In this document: positions 1-9,286 of the stretch, piece after piece
Numbering within the stretch: position 1 is the first letter of the stretch
Layout: every line of letters starts with the position of its first letter
Source of the DNA: Mycolicibacterium helvum
GTDB lineage: Bacteria > Actinomycetota > Actinomycetes > Mycobacteriales > Mycobacteriaceae
Direction: 5' to 3'
Length of the DNA: 64,000 nucleotides
Assembly: GCF_010731895.1 (NCBI RefSeq)
Contig: NZ_AP022596.1
Location: 5,704,001-5,768,000 of the forward strand
The notes under the pieces: generated by a model
Database searches by the model: none
The model's input: only the letters and a program-made list of their open reading frames with translations
What the model was told of the DNA's origin: nothing
Translations under genes and position numbers: made by a program

Positions 1-351
1 ACCGGAATAGCGCCGTTTGACGATGTGGAATTCCTGGTTGGGACCGTCGAGGTCGGGTAACAGCCGAGGATGCAGCGCGGTGCCGGGCCTCCCGTCGACG
101 CAGTGCACACCTTCGGTGCCGTCGAGTTCGCGGCCGAAGTCCACGCCGTTGGGCCGGTGCACCTCCTGGAAGAACACGATGGGGATCCCCGCGCTGCGGG
201 CGGTGGCAATCAACCGCTCGGCAACCTCGATCCGGTCGTCGTAGCCCGACATGTGGGCGATGCCCATCTCCTCGGCGGGCATTCCGCCGCTCTCCTGCAT
301 GTCGACCACGACCAGAACCGGATTGCCCACGATCAGTGGCTGTTTCGGCAC
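1..351 (-). CDS. isochorismatase-family cysteine hydrolase, partial (3' end outside window)
   Basis: Reading the minus strand from a GTG at 351 gives an open frame to the window edge. The protein has the isochorismatase-fold opening: a hydrophobic strand ending in VVVDMQE, where the Asp is the expected catalytic residue, then a helix, then the strand IPIVFFQEVHRP. An AGGAGG ribosome site (361-366) lies inside the end of the upstream permease gene, and the GTG follows that stop by 5 bases, so the gene is probably cotranscribed with the ABC transporter. The family hydrolyses vinyl-ether, amide or ureido bonds. The catalytic Cys would lie outside the window, so the substrate cannot be inferred. 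An amidase acting on the imported compound is a guess. Confidence 0.8.
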   Translation of the reverse strand, partial: MPKQPLIVGNPVLVVVDMQESGGMPAEEMGIAHMSGYDDRIEVAERLIATARSAGIPIVFFQEVHRPNGVDFGRELDGTEGVHCVDGRPGTALHPRLLPDLDGPNQEFHIVKRRYSG

Positions 352-356
352 CTAAC

Positions 357-1361
357 TTATCCTCCTGTGACTGCGATACGGGGGTCTGCGGCGGCCTGGA
401 GCAGGTCCACGGCCGTATTGATGAAGACGTAGAGGGCGCCGAGCATCAGCGTCACGCCGGCGATCGCCGGAAAGTCGGCGACCGGGATACTTTGCGCGAT
501 GTACTGACCGATGCCCGGCCAGCCGAATACCTGCTCGACCACCAGCACACCGGAGAACATCAGGCCCACCTGCAGGCCGGTCATCGACAGGGCTGAGCCG
601 ACGCAGTTGCGCAGCACGTGCCGGGCAACAATCCGGCTCTCCGACAGCCCTTTCGCCCGTGCGGTGCGCGCGTAATCGCTGTTCATATCGGCCAGCAGGC
701 TTGACCGCAGCACCCTGCCGATTGCCACCGCCGGGCCCAGTGCGATCACCAGTGCCGGCAGGATCAGGTGGTGCAGGGCGTCGGTGACGACGTCGAAACG
801 ACCGCTGAGCAGACCATCGACCGTCAACAACCCGGTGGGTCCGGTTGGCGGGTTGCTGATTCCGGTGCGGCCGTTGGCCGGGACCCAACCCAGCTTCTGG
901 TAGAACACGATCAGGCCGAGGATGCCGAGCAGGAACATCGGGGCCGAGGCGCCGGTGAACAGGATCGCCCGCAGTGCCGCGGATCCGCGCCACTTCAATG
1001 TGGTGCTGAACGCCAGCAATACGGCGAGTAGCAATGCGATTCCCATCCCGTACAGCGCCAGTTCCAGGGTCGCCGGAAAGAAGCTGCCGAGATCCGACGC
1101 GACGGGGTGCCGGGTCCGGTAGGACGTCCCGAGATCACCGCGCACGGCGGCGGTGAGGTAGTTCCAGAACTGGGTGGACATCGGGTCGTTGAGGCCGAGC
1201 GCTTCGCGGCGCGCGGCGACCGCCGACGCGGAGGCCTGTGCCCCCATCTGAGCCTTGACTGGATCCAGCGGCGAAATGCGTTGCAGGACAAACATCACCG
1301 CGGTCAGCGCGACCAGGATCGCCGCGGTGGCTGCCAGCCGGGAGACGATGAAGGTTCTCAT
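357..1361 (-). CDS. ABC transporter permease, DppB/OppB type
   Basis: 334 aa, normal length for the DppB-type permease of peptide/nickel/opine importers. A transmembrane segment at residues 9-28 is followed by a periplasmic stretch and five more hydrophobic segments. The EAA loop that docks the ATPase is at about 229-252 (DYARTARAKGLSESRI). It pairs with the DppC-type gene whose stop lies 13 bases upstream. No substrate-binding lipoprotein gene is visible in the window, so the ligand is unknown; the gene may lie beyond the left edge. Confidence 0.9.
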   Translation of the reverse strand: MRTFIVSRLAATAAILVALTAVMFVLQRISPLDPVKAQMGAQASASAVAARREALGLNDPMSTQFWNYLTAAVRGDLGTSYRTRHPVASDLGSFFPATLELALYGMGIALLLAVLLAFSTTLKWRGSAALRAILFTGASAPMFLLGILGLIVFYQKLGWVPANGRTGISNPPTGPTGLLTVDGLLSGRFDVVTDALHHLILPALVIALGPAVAIGRVLRSSLLADMNSDYARTARAKGLSESRIVARHVLRNCVGSALSMTGLQVGLMFSGVLVVEQVFGWPGIGQYIAQSIPVADFPAIAGVTLMLGALYVFINTAVDLLQAAADPRIAVTGG

Positions 1362-1374
1362 CTGCTGTGTCCTC

Positions 1375-2244
1375 CTAGCTCGTCTTCATCAGGTTGCGCA
1401 GGCTGTCGCCGGCGATGTTGCCGATCAGCGCCAGCACCAGCACCCCGAGGCCGGGCATCACCGGAACCCACCATTGCTGCAGGAAATAACTGAGATTGCG
1501 TGCGGCATCAGCGCCCAGTTCGGGTGCTGGGGCCGACTGGCCGAGCCCCAGGAACGACAGTGCGGCCAGGGTGAGAATCAGCGTCCCGAGGTCCAGGCTC
1601 GCGGCCACCAACGCGTTGGGCACGGCGCCGGGCAACAGGTGCCGTAGGGCGAGCCGCAGCCGACCAACCCCGGCCAGCCGGGCGGCCTCGACGTGTGGTC
1701 GGGCGGCGAGCCGGGCGATCTCGCCGCGAATCAGCCTGGCGTAGAACGGCCACCACACGATCGACACCGCGATCAGGGTGTGGATGAACCCCGGTCCCAG
1801 CGCGGCGACGACGGCGATCGCGAGAACCGGTGCGGGCAGTGACAGGAACCCGTCGGTGATGCGCATCAGGGTGGCGTCCACCCAGCCGCCGGTGGCCCCG
1901 GCAATCAGCCCGATCACGCCGCCGATCAACAGCCCGACCGCGACCACCACCAGCGCCGCGAACCAGCTGGACCGGATACCGAAGAGCACCCGACTCAGGA
2001 TGTCGCGCCCCACGCTGTCGGTGCCGAGCAGAAATCCGTCCTTGCCCGGCGCCTGCAGCGGCATGCCGACCGGAACCAGTGGATCGTGCGGAGCGAGGAC
2101 GGGCACGGCGACCGCGATCACGGTGACCAGGAAGATCAGTGACACCCCAAGCCAATTCAGGATCAGTGCACGGTCCTTGGGTAGTGCCGCCATCCGCTTC
2201 TCGCGGCTGCGCAGTAGCGCCGGGGCGGGCATCGCGATAGCCAT
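1375..2244 (-). CDS. ABC transporter permease, DppC/OppC type
   Basis: 289 aa from the ATG at 2244, which shares one base with the ATPase stop codon (TGATG) and so is probably translationally coupled. An in-frame start at 2268 is possible but lies inside the ATPase gene. An N-terminal OppC-type cytoplasmic segment and first helix (LGVSLIFLVTVIAVAVPVLA) precede the permease domain, whose loop EAARLAGVGRLRLALRHLLP matches the EAA motif. The expected partner of the DppB-type protein in a heterodimeric channel for peptides or similar solutes. Confidence 0.9.
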   Translation of the reverse strand: MAIAMPAPALLRSREKRMAALPKDRALILNWLGVSLIFLVTVIAVAVPVLAPHDPLVPVGMPLQAPGKDGFLLGTDSVGRDILSRVLFGIRSSWFAALVVVAVGLLIGGVIGLIAGATGGWVDATLMRITDGFLSLPAPVLAIAVVAALGPGFIHTLIAVSIVWWPFYARLIRGEIARLAARPHVEAARLAGVGRLRLALRHLLPGAVPNALVAASLDLGTLILTLAALSFLGLGQSAPAPELGADAARNLSYFLQQWWVPVMPGLGVLVLALIGNIAGDSLRNLMKTS

Positions 2245-4244
2245 CAGCGCGCCTTCCGTTCGAGGCACGCAACCTGATGCGGGCTACCGGGTATGCCCTC
2301 CAGTCGCACGTCGAGTTCGCTATCGCTGCATGTGTCGATCGCGATGGGGCACCTCGGGTGGAAGGCGCAGCCCGTTGGCGGAGACAGCGGGCTGGCAGGC
2401 TCACCGGCCAATATCCGGCAGTCGCGCCCCAGATCCGGGATGGCGTCGACCAATGCCTGGGTGTAGGGGTGGGTCGGGCGCCCGATGACGTCCTCGGCGG
2501 GACCGATCTCGACGATGCGGCCCAGGTACAGCACCGCGATCCGATCGGCGACCACGCGCGCCACCGACAGATCATGGGTCACGAACACCACCGACATATC
2601 CAGTCCGCGGCGCAATTCGCCGATCAGGTTGAGCACCGAGGCCGCCAGCGACACGTCGAGCGCGCTGGTCGGCTCGTCGCACAACAGCACCTGCGGCGGG
2701 ATCACGGTGGCCCGTGCCAGCGACACCCGCTGCCGCTGGCCGCCGGACAACTGGGCGGCCCGGGACTTGACCACGTCCTGCGGCAAACCGACCCGCTCCA
2801 GCACCGCGGCGACGGCTTCCTTGCGTTCGGCGCGCGACATCGTGGTGCTGCGCAGTCGCTCGCCGATCAGCTCACCCACCGACAGCCACGGTGTCAGCGA
2901 CGCACCGGCGTCCTGAAAGACCATCTGCGGGCGCTGGTTTCCGGCCAGCTCGACCTCGCCGGTGGTCGCCTTCTCCAGACCCGCGATGATCCGCAGCAGT
3001 GTCGATTTCCCCGAGCCGCTTTCCCCCACCAGGGCCACCGATTCGCCATGTGCGACGGTCAGCGACACACCGCGCAGGGCCTGGAGTTTGCTCTGCTGCG
3101 GACCCGAGCGGTCGAGCCAGCGCCGGCGCACGGTGAATGACTTGGTGATCGTGCGGGCATCGACGGCGGCAGGCTGCGCAGGATCGATGGCGGCACGGTC
3201 GGCGAAGGCGTCGGTCTCGGCGGCGATCACCCCGGCCAGTTCGGCGCGCATCTGTTCGGGCGCGATGACGCAGGCGCTCACCCGGTTCGCCGCGACAACG
3301 GCCGGATCCGGCGGGGTGGCCGAACATTCGGCGCGGGCCAGCGCGCACCGCGGCACGAAGGCGCATCCGGGCAGCGGGGTGGTCGGGCTGGGCACCTGGC
3401 CGGCCATTGCGGCCAGTGGACGGTCGCGCGCGGTGTCCAACGTCAGCCGGGATTGCAGCAGACCGTGGGTGTAGGGATGCGCGGGGGTGGCCAGAACCTG
3501 TGCGGTCGGGCCGATCTCGGCGATCCGCCCGGCGTAGAGCACCGCGATGCGGTCGGCGATCTGAGCCGCGACCCCGAGGTCGTGAGTGATCAGCACAATG
3601 CTGCAGCCGATTTCGGTGCGCAGCCGCTGCAGCAGCGCGAGCACCTGGGCCTGCACGGTGACGTCGAGCGCGGTGGTTGGCTCGTCAGCGATGATGAGCT
3701 CGGGGTCGCCGGCCACCGCGATCGCGATCATCACCCGCTGCCGCAGACCGCCAGACAGTTCGTGCGGGTAGGCCCGCATCCGCCGCTCGGGCTCCGGAAT
3801 GCCAACGGCGGCCAGCAGTTTGAGCGCCTCGGCACTGCTGCCGGCCACTTCTTCGACCTGCTCACCGATCCGCATGGTGGGGTTCAGCGACGTCATCGGG
3901 TCCTGGAACACCGCGCCGAGGTCCAGGCGCCGGACTTTACGAAGCTGCTTGGCCGCGCCGGTGAGCATGTCGGTACCGCAGACCTGCACGCTGCCGCCGG
4001 TCTTGGCGGCTCCGAGCAGGCCGAGCATGCTGAACCCCAGCACGCTCTTACCGGAGCCGGATTCGCCGACCAGGCCGACGATCTCACCGGGGGCGATGGC
4101 CAGTGACACACCACGCAGCGCGTGCACATCCTTGCCGTTGCGGCGGAATGTGACGTGCAGATCATCTACTGCCGCGACCACGTCACCGGCCGGCGTCGTC
4201 GCCGGGGCGTCAGGTCGTAGCGCAACACTTGCGGCGCTCGCCAT
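2244..4244 (-). CDS. fused double ATP-binding subunit of peptide-type ABC transporter (DppD-DppF)
   Basis: 666 aa from the ATG at 4244, preceded by GGGGAGA. The open frame extends upstream to 4568, but that part runs into the divergent TetR gene. Two complete ATPase domains are fused. Domain 1: Walker A GESGSGKS (about 60-67), signature LSGGLRQR (163-170, Leu where Gln is usual), Walker B LIIADEP. Domain 2: Walker A about 408-415, signature LSGGQRQR (499-506), Walker B VLLCDEP. Each is followed by the Cys-containing tail typical of oligopeptide transporter ATPases ([16 protein letters not shown]). It energises the two downstream permeases. Confidence 0.92.
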   Translation of the reverse strand: MASAASVALRPDAPATTPAGDVVAAVDDLHVTFRRNGKDVHALRGVSLAIAPGEIVGLVGESGSGKSVLGFSMLGLLGAAKTGGSVQVCGTDMLTGAAKQLRKVRRLDLGAVFQDPMTSLNPTMRIGEQVEEVAGSSAEALKLLAAVGIPEPERRMRAYPHELSGGLRQRVMIAIAVAGDPELIIADEPTTALDVTVQAQVLALLQRLRTEIGCSIVLITHDLGVAAQIADRIAVLYAGRIAEIGPTAQVLATPAHPYTHGLLQSRLTLDTARDRPLAAMAGQVPSPTTPLPGCAFVPRCALARAECSATPPDPAVVAANRVSACVIAPEQMRAELAGVIAAETDAFADRAAIDPAQPAAVDARTITKSFTVRRRWLDRSGPQQSKLQALRGVSLTVAHGESVALVGESGSGKSTLLRIIAGLEKATTGEVELAGNQRPQMVFQDAGASLTPWLSVGELIGERLRSTTMSRAERKEAVAAVLERVGLPQDVVKSRAAQLSGGQRQRVSLARATVIPPQVLLCDEPTSALDVSLAASVLNLIGELRRGLDMSVVFVTHDLSVARVVADRIAVLYLGRIVEIGPAEDVIGRPTHPYTQALVDAIPDLGRDCRILAGEPASPLSPPTGCAFHPRCPIAIDTCSDSELDVRLEGIPGSPHQVACLERKAR

Positions 4245-4396
4245 ACGGAGTCTCCCCGAGGGTCTCAAAGGTCGCGAGGATGAGCTCACCGGTGAGCCAT
4301 CAGCCTGTCGATTGACAGTTTTGCGGGCCTCGTGTCGCGGTGGGTGTCGCTGGCGTAACCAAACCAAGACGGCGCGTAACCGATAGGTATCGCGCG

Positions 4397-4416
4397 TTTC
4401 TGTCGTGTGACAGAAA
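4397..4416. promoter_or_regulatory. palindromic candidate operator between the transporter and TetR genes
   Basis: Perfect inverted repeat TTTCTGTC-GTGT-GACAGAAA with 8-base arms and a 4-base spacer. It sits in the 220-base gap between the divergent transporter start (4244) and the TetR start (4465). Extra half-site-like TGACAG and TCTGTC occur near 4313 and 4426. Position and symmetry fit a site for the neighbouring TetR-family regulator; binding itself is inference. Confidence 0.55.
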
Positions 4417-4464
4417 ATCCCGGGGTCTGTCTTTTCGCAGGTGATGTGGGTCAACATCGGATTC

Positions 4465-5166
4465 ATGGAGACAACGCGGGCGGGCCGCCCGCGCTTGACC
4501 GAACGGCGCAGGCCCGGCACCACCGCCCGGGAGGAGATCCTCGACGCCGCGGGTGAACTGTTCACCACCCGCGGTTATGCGAGCACGTCCACCCGGGCGA
4601 TCGCCGAGGCGGTCGGTATCCGGCAGGCCTCGCTGTACCACTACTTCAAGACCAAGGACGAGCTGTTGTCGGCACTGCTGCATCAGACCGTCACACCGAC
4701 CCTGGCGTTCCTGTCCACGCTGCGGCAGGCCGATCCGTCGGCGGCGCAGTGCCTGCACGCCCTGGCTGCGTTCGATGGTGCTCAGCTGCTGACCGCGCGG
4801 TGGAACCTGGGCGCCCTGTATCTGTTGCCCGAGCTGCGGGAAGCCCGGTTGGCGACGTTCTGGACCGAACGCGAGCGACTGCGGCTGGCCTACCTCGACG
4901 TCAGCCGGTCCATTCTGGCCGCGACCGGGGTTGCCGACGATGCCGCCGACCTGCCGTTCCGCCTGGTCGAGTCGCTGGTGAACATGTGGTCACAGCCCCC
5001 GAAGCCCGATTACGCGACGCTGGCCGGTCATGTTGCCGACGCCTGCCTGCGGGTGCTCGGAGTCACCGACGACGGTCTTGCCGGCTTGCGGGCCAGCACC
5101 CATCACCACCTGGCCCGCTACGGCGATGCCGACGGACGCAAAGACGTGGGAGTCGGCGTCGGCTGA
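4465..5166 (+). CDS. TetR/AcrR-family transcriptional regulator
   Basis: 233 aa from the ATG at 4465; GTG at 4441 and ATG at 4444 are in-frame alternatives and none has a convincing ribosome site, so the mRNA could be leaderless. The N-terminal helix-turn-helix is canonical: an EEILDAAGELFTTRGYASTSTRAIAEAVGIRQASLYHYFKTKDEL-like region at about residues 20-65, with the SLYHYF recognition helix. The C-terminal ligand domain is generic. It is divergent from the peptide-type ABC transporter with a palindrome between them, so it probably represses that operon and possibly itself. It ends 16 bases before the kinase gene. Confidence 0.9.
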   Translation: METTRAGRPRLTERRRPGTTAREEILDAAGELFTTRGYASTSTRAIAEAVGIRQASLYHYFKTKDELLSALLHQTVTPTLAFLSTLRQADPSAAQCLHALAAFDGAQLLTARWNLGALYLLPELREARLATFWTERERLRLAYLDVSRSILAATGVADDAADLPFRLVESLVNMWSQPPKPDYATLAGHVADACLRVLGVTDDGLAGLRASTHHHLARYGDADGRKDVGVGVG

Positions 5167-5182
5167 CCTCTAGGATCGGGCC

Positions 5183-6646
5183 ATGCCGCTAGCCGAAGGC
5201 GAGATATTCGCCGGCTACACGATCCTGCGACTGCTCGGCGCGGGAGGGATGGGTGAGGTCTACCTCGCCCAGCATCCCCGGCTGCCCCGCCAGGATGCCC
5301 TGAAGGTCCTGCCGTCGTCGGTCAGCAGCGACGCCGAGTACCGCGCCAGGTTCGATCGCGAGGCCGATATCGCCGCCACGCTGTGGCATCCACACATCGT
5401 CGGCGTCCACGACCGCGGCGAGTTCGACGGGCAGCTCTGGATCGCGATGGACTACGTCGACGGCACTGACGCCGGCGAGCTGTTGAAGAGCTATCCCAGC
5501 GGCTTACCGCAGCGGGAAGTGCTCAACGTGGTCACAGCGGTTGCTGAGGCGCTGGACTACGCGCACCAGCGGCATCTACTGCACCGCGACGTCAAGCCCG
5601 CCAACATCCTGGTATCCAAGCAGGAGACCGGCGACGAACGAATTCTTTTGGCGGACTTCGGCATTGCCCGCTGGGATAACGATGCGAGCGGCCTGACCCA
5701 GACCAACATGACCGTCGGCACGGTGTCCTACGCCGCCCCCGAACAGTTGATGGGCCGCGACCTGGACGGTCGGGCTGACCAGTACGCGTTGGCCGCCACC
5801 GCCTACCACCTGCTGACCGGCAAGCCACCGTTTCAGCACTCCAACCCCGCAGTGGTGATCAGCCAGCATCTGTCGGCATTGCCCCCCAGCCTGGCCGAGC
5901 ACCGCCCCGAGCTGGCCAACCTGGACTCAGCGCTGCGCAAGGCACTGTCCAAGGATCCGGCCGACCGCTTCGACCGCTGTGTGGACTTCGCGCGTGCCCT
6001 CGCCCACTACATCACCACGCCGGTGTCCGGTGACGGCCTGACCGACACCGATGCCACCCGGCTGACGCCGATCGCCGATGCCGCTCCCGATGGTGGCGAA
6101 CCCGGACCCACGACGCACAAGTCGTGGTTGCGGCCGGCGATCCTGATTCCGGTGCTGGTCGTTCTGCTGATCGCGGTCGCCGCGGCGTTCATCGCCGGAC
6201 GCGACCGTGGTGAGACGGTCGCCACCAAGGATGTCCACACCACCACGACGGCGGCGACGACGACGGCTCAGACCCCGGCGACCACCAGCGTCGTCCCACC
6301 ACCAGCGTCGCCGGCCACGACGAGCACCACGACGACCACCAGCACCCCGACCGACACCGTCACCGTCGCGCCGACGCCCACCGCGGTGATCGGCTCGAAC
6401 TGCACCGAACCGGGCGCCACCGGCACCACCGCGGACGGGGCCACCGCCTACTGCACGCAGCTGCAATACACCAACCGCTACCTCTGGTCGGTCCACCAGG
6501 ACGTGATCCCCAACCCGGTGGTGACCTCCTCACCGACGACCGCGCCGCCGACCGAGAACGAGTCCCCGGTCCGGATCTGCATGCAGGAAACCGGGCATAG
6601 TCGGCTGCGGTGCGCCGAGGAGATCCTGCGCGGCAACGGCGGCTGA
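5183..6646 (+). CDS. pknF: transmembrane Ser/Thr protein kinase, PknF-like
   Basis: 487 aa. The kinase domain has a Gly loop ([11 protein letters not shown], about 19-29), catalytic Lys41, HRDVKPAN (134-141, Asp136), DFG (158-160) and APE (185-187). A single transmembrane helix at about 319-339 leads to a Thr/Pro-rich linker and a short extracytoplasmic domain with four Cys. From memory, both the N-terminus (MPLAEG...) and the C-terminus ([12 protein letters not shown]...) closely resemble M. tuberculosis PknF, which regulates transport and envelope functions. Here no FHA/ABC exporter follows it, unlike the M. tuberculosis arrangement. The family is certain; the PknF orthology is likely. Confidence 0.9.
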   Translation: MPLAEGEIFAGYTILRLLGAGGMGEVYLAQHPRLPRQDALKVLPSSVSSDAEYRARFDREADIAATLWHPHIVGVHDRGEFDGQLWIAMDYVDGTDAGELLKSYPSGLPQREVLNVVTAVAEALDYAHQRHLLHRDVKPANILVSKQETGDERILLADFGIARWDNDASGLTQTNMTVGTVSYAAPEQLMGRDLDGRADQYALAATAYHLLTGKPPFQHSNPAVVISQHLSALPPSLAEHRPELANLDSALRKALSKDPADRFDRCVDFARALAHYITTPVSGDGLTDTDATRLTPIADAAPDGGEPGPTTHKSWLRPAILIPVLVVLLIAVAAAFIAGRDRGETVATKDVHTTTTAATTTAQTPATTSVVPPPASPATTSTTTTTSTPTDTVTVAPTPTAVIGSNCTEPGATGTTADGATAYCTQLQYTNRYLWSVHQDVIPNPVVTSSPTTAPPTENESPVRICMQETGHSRLRCAEEILRGNGG

Positions 6647-6653
6647 TCGACTA

Positions 6654-6675
6654 AAGCCCGGCTCAACGTCGAGTT
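6654..6675. repeat. copy 1 of a 22-base intergenic repeat
   Basis: This 22-base stretch ends in CAACGTCGAGTT and starts 8 bases after the kinase stop codon. A copy with 19 of 22 identical bases lies directly after the isocitrate lyase stop at 37971-37992. Here the opposite stem arm seen at the second copy is missing. Confidence 0.5.
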
Positions 6676-6816
6676 CGGCACCGCTGCGACAGGCCGCTGA
6701 AACGTTCTGGCGTCGTTGTGACGATAGAGGTCGCAAGAGGCTGGTGGGATCTGGTCGTCGGGCGATCTTGAGTCATCCTGCGCTATGTTCGACCGCAGAC
6801 ACAGACGGAGGTTCGA

Positions 6817-7233
6817 GTGAAGAGGCTCATCCTGGTAGCCGCCGGAGCGCTTGCCGCGGGTTCGGCAGCAGCCGCGCTCAGCATGGGTTCCAGCAACGCC
6901 GACCCGAACGCCGGCGGAACGATGAACATTCTCGGCGAACCGTATTACAAGGCGGTCGCCATCCTGCACGCGCAAGGTATCTCCACCGTATTCGGCGGCT
7001 CGGTGGGCAGCGATGTGCCCCAGGCCAAGTGCATTGTGCAGAGCCAGAAATACCTGGCCAGCGGCAAGATGTCGTTGATGCTGAACTGCACCAAGGCCGC
7101 CCAGCCCGACGCTCCGCCGCCTAGCTCGGCCGGCACCGCACCCGCCGGGCCCACGATTCCCGCCGACGGCGGCAGCCGCCCGACACCGGGAGCTCCCGGC
7201 ACGGTGGTCGTGACGCCGACTCAGGTCGGCTGA
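6817..7233 (+). CDS. small secreted protein of unknown function
   Basis: 138 aa from a GTG at 6817 with ribosome site ACGGAGG (6804-6810). An N-terminal signal sequence (MKRLILVAAGALAAGSAAAALSM) is followed by a mature part with two Cys and a compact region GEPYYKAVAILHAQGISTVFGGSVG that loosely recalls a PASTA-like unit, then a Pro/Gly/Thr-rich tail. Probably exported. The PASTA resemblance is weak, and this could simply be a mycobacterial secreted protein with no named domain. Confidence 0.75.
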   Translation: MKRLILVAAGALAAGSAAAALSMGSSNADPNAGGTMNILGEPYYKAVAILHAQGISTVFGGSVGSDVPQAKCIVQSQKYLASGKMSLMLNCTKAAQPDAPPPSSAGTAPAGPTIPADGGSRPTPGAPGTVVVTPTQVG

Positions 7234-7283
7234 TCGCCGCGCTCGGCTAAACTTCCGGACAGCCACTGCTGGAGGTTTCGCCC

Positions 7284-8183
7284 ATGCTGCGCCCACGTCG
7301 TTTCGAACACGAGATCGATCCCGGACGGGTGCAGATCCAGGCCCGCAAGGTCGACTTCGACGTGTCCGAGGCCCCGTTGCACTGGATTCCCGGCCATCCC
7401 GTCGCCTCCCATGTGATCGGACTGCTCAACGTCGTGCTTCCGGTGGCCGAGCGCTGGTTCGTTGCCACCTACAACGAGGCGTTGCCGTTGGTCAAGGATC
7501 CGCAGCTGGCCGAGGACATGCGCGGATTCATCGGTCAGGAGGCCACCCACGCCGATACCCACGAAAAGGTCCTGCAGGATCTGATGGTCGCTCGCGGCGT
7601 GAACGCCGAGCCCATCCTGCGCCAGCTCGACTACGTCTTCGGCCAGATTCTCTCGCCGAGTGCCTCGAGTGATCCGCGGCGCCGGCTGAACCAACTGTGC
7701 GACCGGCTCTGGCTGATCGCGGCGATCGAGCACTACACCGCCGTGCTCGGCGACTTCGCCCTCAACAGTGCGTGGGACGACTATGGCGCTGATCCCACCC
7801 TGGTCGACGTGTTCCGCTGGCACGGCAGCGAAGAGGTCGAACACCGCAACGTCGCCCACGACGTGGCGGTCTACTTCCATGACAGCTACTTCGACCGGAT
7901 TCGGTCGATGGGCATGGCGGCGACGCTGATCGCCGGCTTCTTCAACCGCGGCGCCTGGTATCTGTGCCGCACCGACCCCACCCTGGGCATGAGCTGGTGG
8001 CGGATGCAGCGACTGCGGGCCGACGATTCCAAGCGCGGTCTGCTACCCAAGTACCGCAACCTGTTCGGCTCCGCGACGTTGACCTATTTCCGGCCGAACT
8101 ATTCGCCGGAGGACGTCGGCTCCACCGCGCAGGCGGTCGCCTACCTGGCCAGCTCGCCCGCCGCCCGCGCCGCCCACCTGTGA
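7284..8183 (+). CDS. predicted metal-dependent hydrolase (PF10118-like, ferritin-type motifs)
   Basis: 299 aa, with the pattern of the 'predicted metal-dependent hydrolase' family: an opening WIPGHPVASHVIGLLNVVLPVAERWF, then EATHADTH (about 91-98), EHYTA (about 152) and EEVEHRNVAHD (about 184-194). The spaced Glu and His residues look like a helical-bundle two-metal site. It overlaps the next gene by four bases (GTGA), so it is translationally coupled to a ferredoxin-type reductase. That fits a redox role better than simple hydrolysis, for example a diiron monooxygenase receiving electrons from its neighbour. This role is inference. Confidence 0.8.
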   Translation: MLRPRRFEHEIDPGRVQIQARKVDFDVSEAPLHWIPGHPVASHVIGLLNVVLPVAERWFVATYNEALPLVKDPQLAEDMRGFIGQEATHADTHEKVLQDLMVARGVNAEPILRQLDYVFGQILSPSASSDPRRRLNQLCDRLWLIAAIEHYTAVLGDFALNSAWDDYGADPTLVDVFRWHGSEEVEHRNVAHDVAVYFHDSYFDRIRSMGMAATLIAGFFNRGAWYLCRTDPTLGMSWWRMQRLRADDSKRGLLPKYRNLFGSATLTYFRPNYSPEDVGSTAQAVAYLASSPAARAAHL

Positions 8184-9286
8184 AACCGTTGGCCCGCTTG
8201 CGGGAGTCCCCGCCCAGCGCGTCGGGGCGGACTCGTCACGATGTTCCGCTGCGCCTCACCGATGCGGCCATCACCACGCTGTGGGCGATCAGCGGCACGT
8301 TCCGAAGGCCGGCGGCTCCCCCGGACCGCGACCACACGCTGACACTGCAGGTGGCCGATCGTCAGGTGGTCGCCCGCGATCAGAACGTCGTCGCGCTGAC
8401 ACTGGCCACCCCGGACCGGCGGCCGCTGCCGCCCTGGCATCCCGGGGCGCACCTGGACATCCACCTACCCAGCGGACGGATCCGGCAATACTCGCTGTGC
8501 GGCGACCCGGGCCTGCATACCTGCTACCGAATCGCCGTGCGGCGCATCCCCGACGGCGGTGGCGGCTCGATCGAAGTACACGAAGGACTCGCTGTCGGCG
8601 CGACGGTGACGAGCAGTGGTCCGCGAAACGCGTTCCCGCTCACCGTTCCTGGCTACGGCTCACCCGCACAGCGGCTGCGGTTCATCGCCGGCGGCATCGG
8701 CATCACCCCGATTCTGCCGATGCTCGGCCTTGCCGAGCGCCTCGGTGTCGACTGGTCGATGATCTACGCCGGCCGCAGCGCAGAGTCCATCCCTTTCCTC
8801 GACGAGCTGCGCCGGTTCGGCTCGCGGGTGCAGATCCGCACCGACGACGTGCACGGAGTGCCCACCGCCGCCGATTTGCTTGGCGACTGCCCGGATGGCG
8901 CCGGCGTGTACACGTGCGGTCCGGCGCCGATGTTGACGGCGATCCGGGCGGCGTTGGCCGGACGCGACGACGTGGAACTGCATTTCGAGCGGTTCGCCGC
9001 AGCGCCCGTGGTCGACGGCACGAACTTCACCGCGATGGTCGCCTCGACGGGAGCGACCGTGACGGTCGGAGCCGACGAGACACTGCTGTCGGCGCTACGG
9101 CGCGAACAGGTGGCGGCACCGTACTCCTGCCAGCAAGGCTTCTGCGGCACCTGTCGAACTCGGGTGATCAATGGTGCTGTCCAGCACCGAGATACGCTCC
9201 TGACTGGGCCGGAGCAAGCCGCCGGGCTGATGCTGACCTGTGTATCACGCGCACCCGAGGGTGGACATCTGGAGCTGGACCTGTAA
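8180..9286 (+). CDS. NAD(P)H:ferredoxin-type oxidoreductase with C-terminal [2Fe-2S] domain
   Basis: 368 aa from the GTG at 8180, overlapping the upstream stop. Order of domains: a flavin-binding barrel with RQYSLCGDP (FMN/FAD site), a nucleotide-binding domain with GGIGITPILPML and YTCGPAPML, and a plant-type ferredoxin domain with Cys317, Cys322, Cys325 and Cys354 (C-x4-C-x2-C...C). This is the phthalate dioxygenase reductase or vanillate demethylase VanB architecture, passing electrons from NAD(P)H to a partner oxygenase. The likely partner is the coupled upstream gene product or an enzyme elsewhere. Confidence 0.9.
   Translation: MKPLARLRESPPSASGRTRHDVPLRLTDAAITTLWAISGTFRRPAAPPDRDHTLTLQVADRQVVARDQNVVALTLATPDRRPLPPWHPGAHLDIHLPSGRIRQYSLCGDPGLHTCYRIAVRRIPDGGGGSIEVHEGLAVGATVTSSGPRNAFPLTVPGYGSPAQRLRFIAGGIGITPILPMLGLAERLGVDWSMIYAGRSAESIPFLDELRRFGSRVQIRTDDVHGVPTAADLLGDCPDGAGVYTCGPAPMLTAIRAALAGRDDVELHFERFAAAPVVDGTNFTAMVASTGATVTVGADETLLSALRREQVAAPYSCQQGFCGTCRTRVINGAVQHRDTLLTGPEQAAGLMLTCVSRAPEGGHLELDL

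Noticed and set aside
4245..4568. Upstream extension of the double ATPase gene
   Set aside because: It crosses the palindrome and the TetR start, and the sequence lacks protein-like character.
7964..8179. Upstream in-frame extension of the reductase gene
   Set aside because: It lies inside the metal-dependent hydrolase gene in another frame; the GTG at 8180 overlapping the stop codon is the natural start.
8281..9285. Upstream in-frame extension of the LmeA-like gene
   Set aside because: Arg/Pro-rich shadow of the reductase gene; the ATG at 9286 (TAATG) is the real start.
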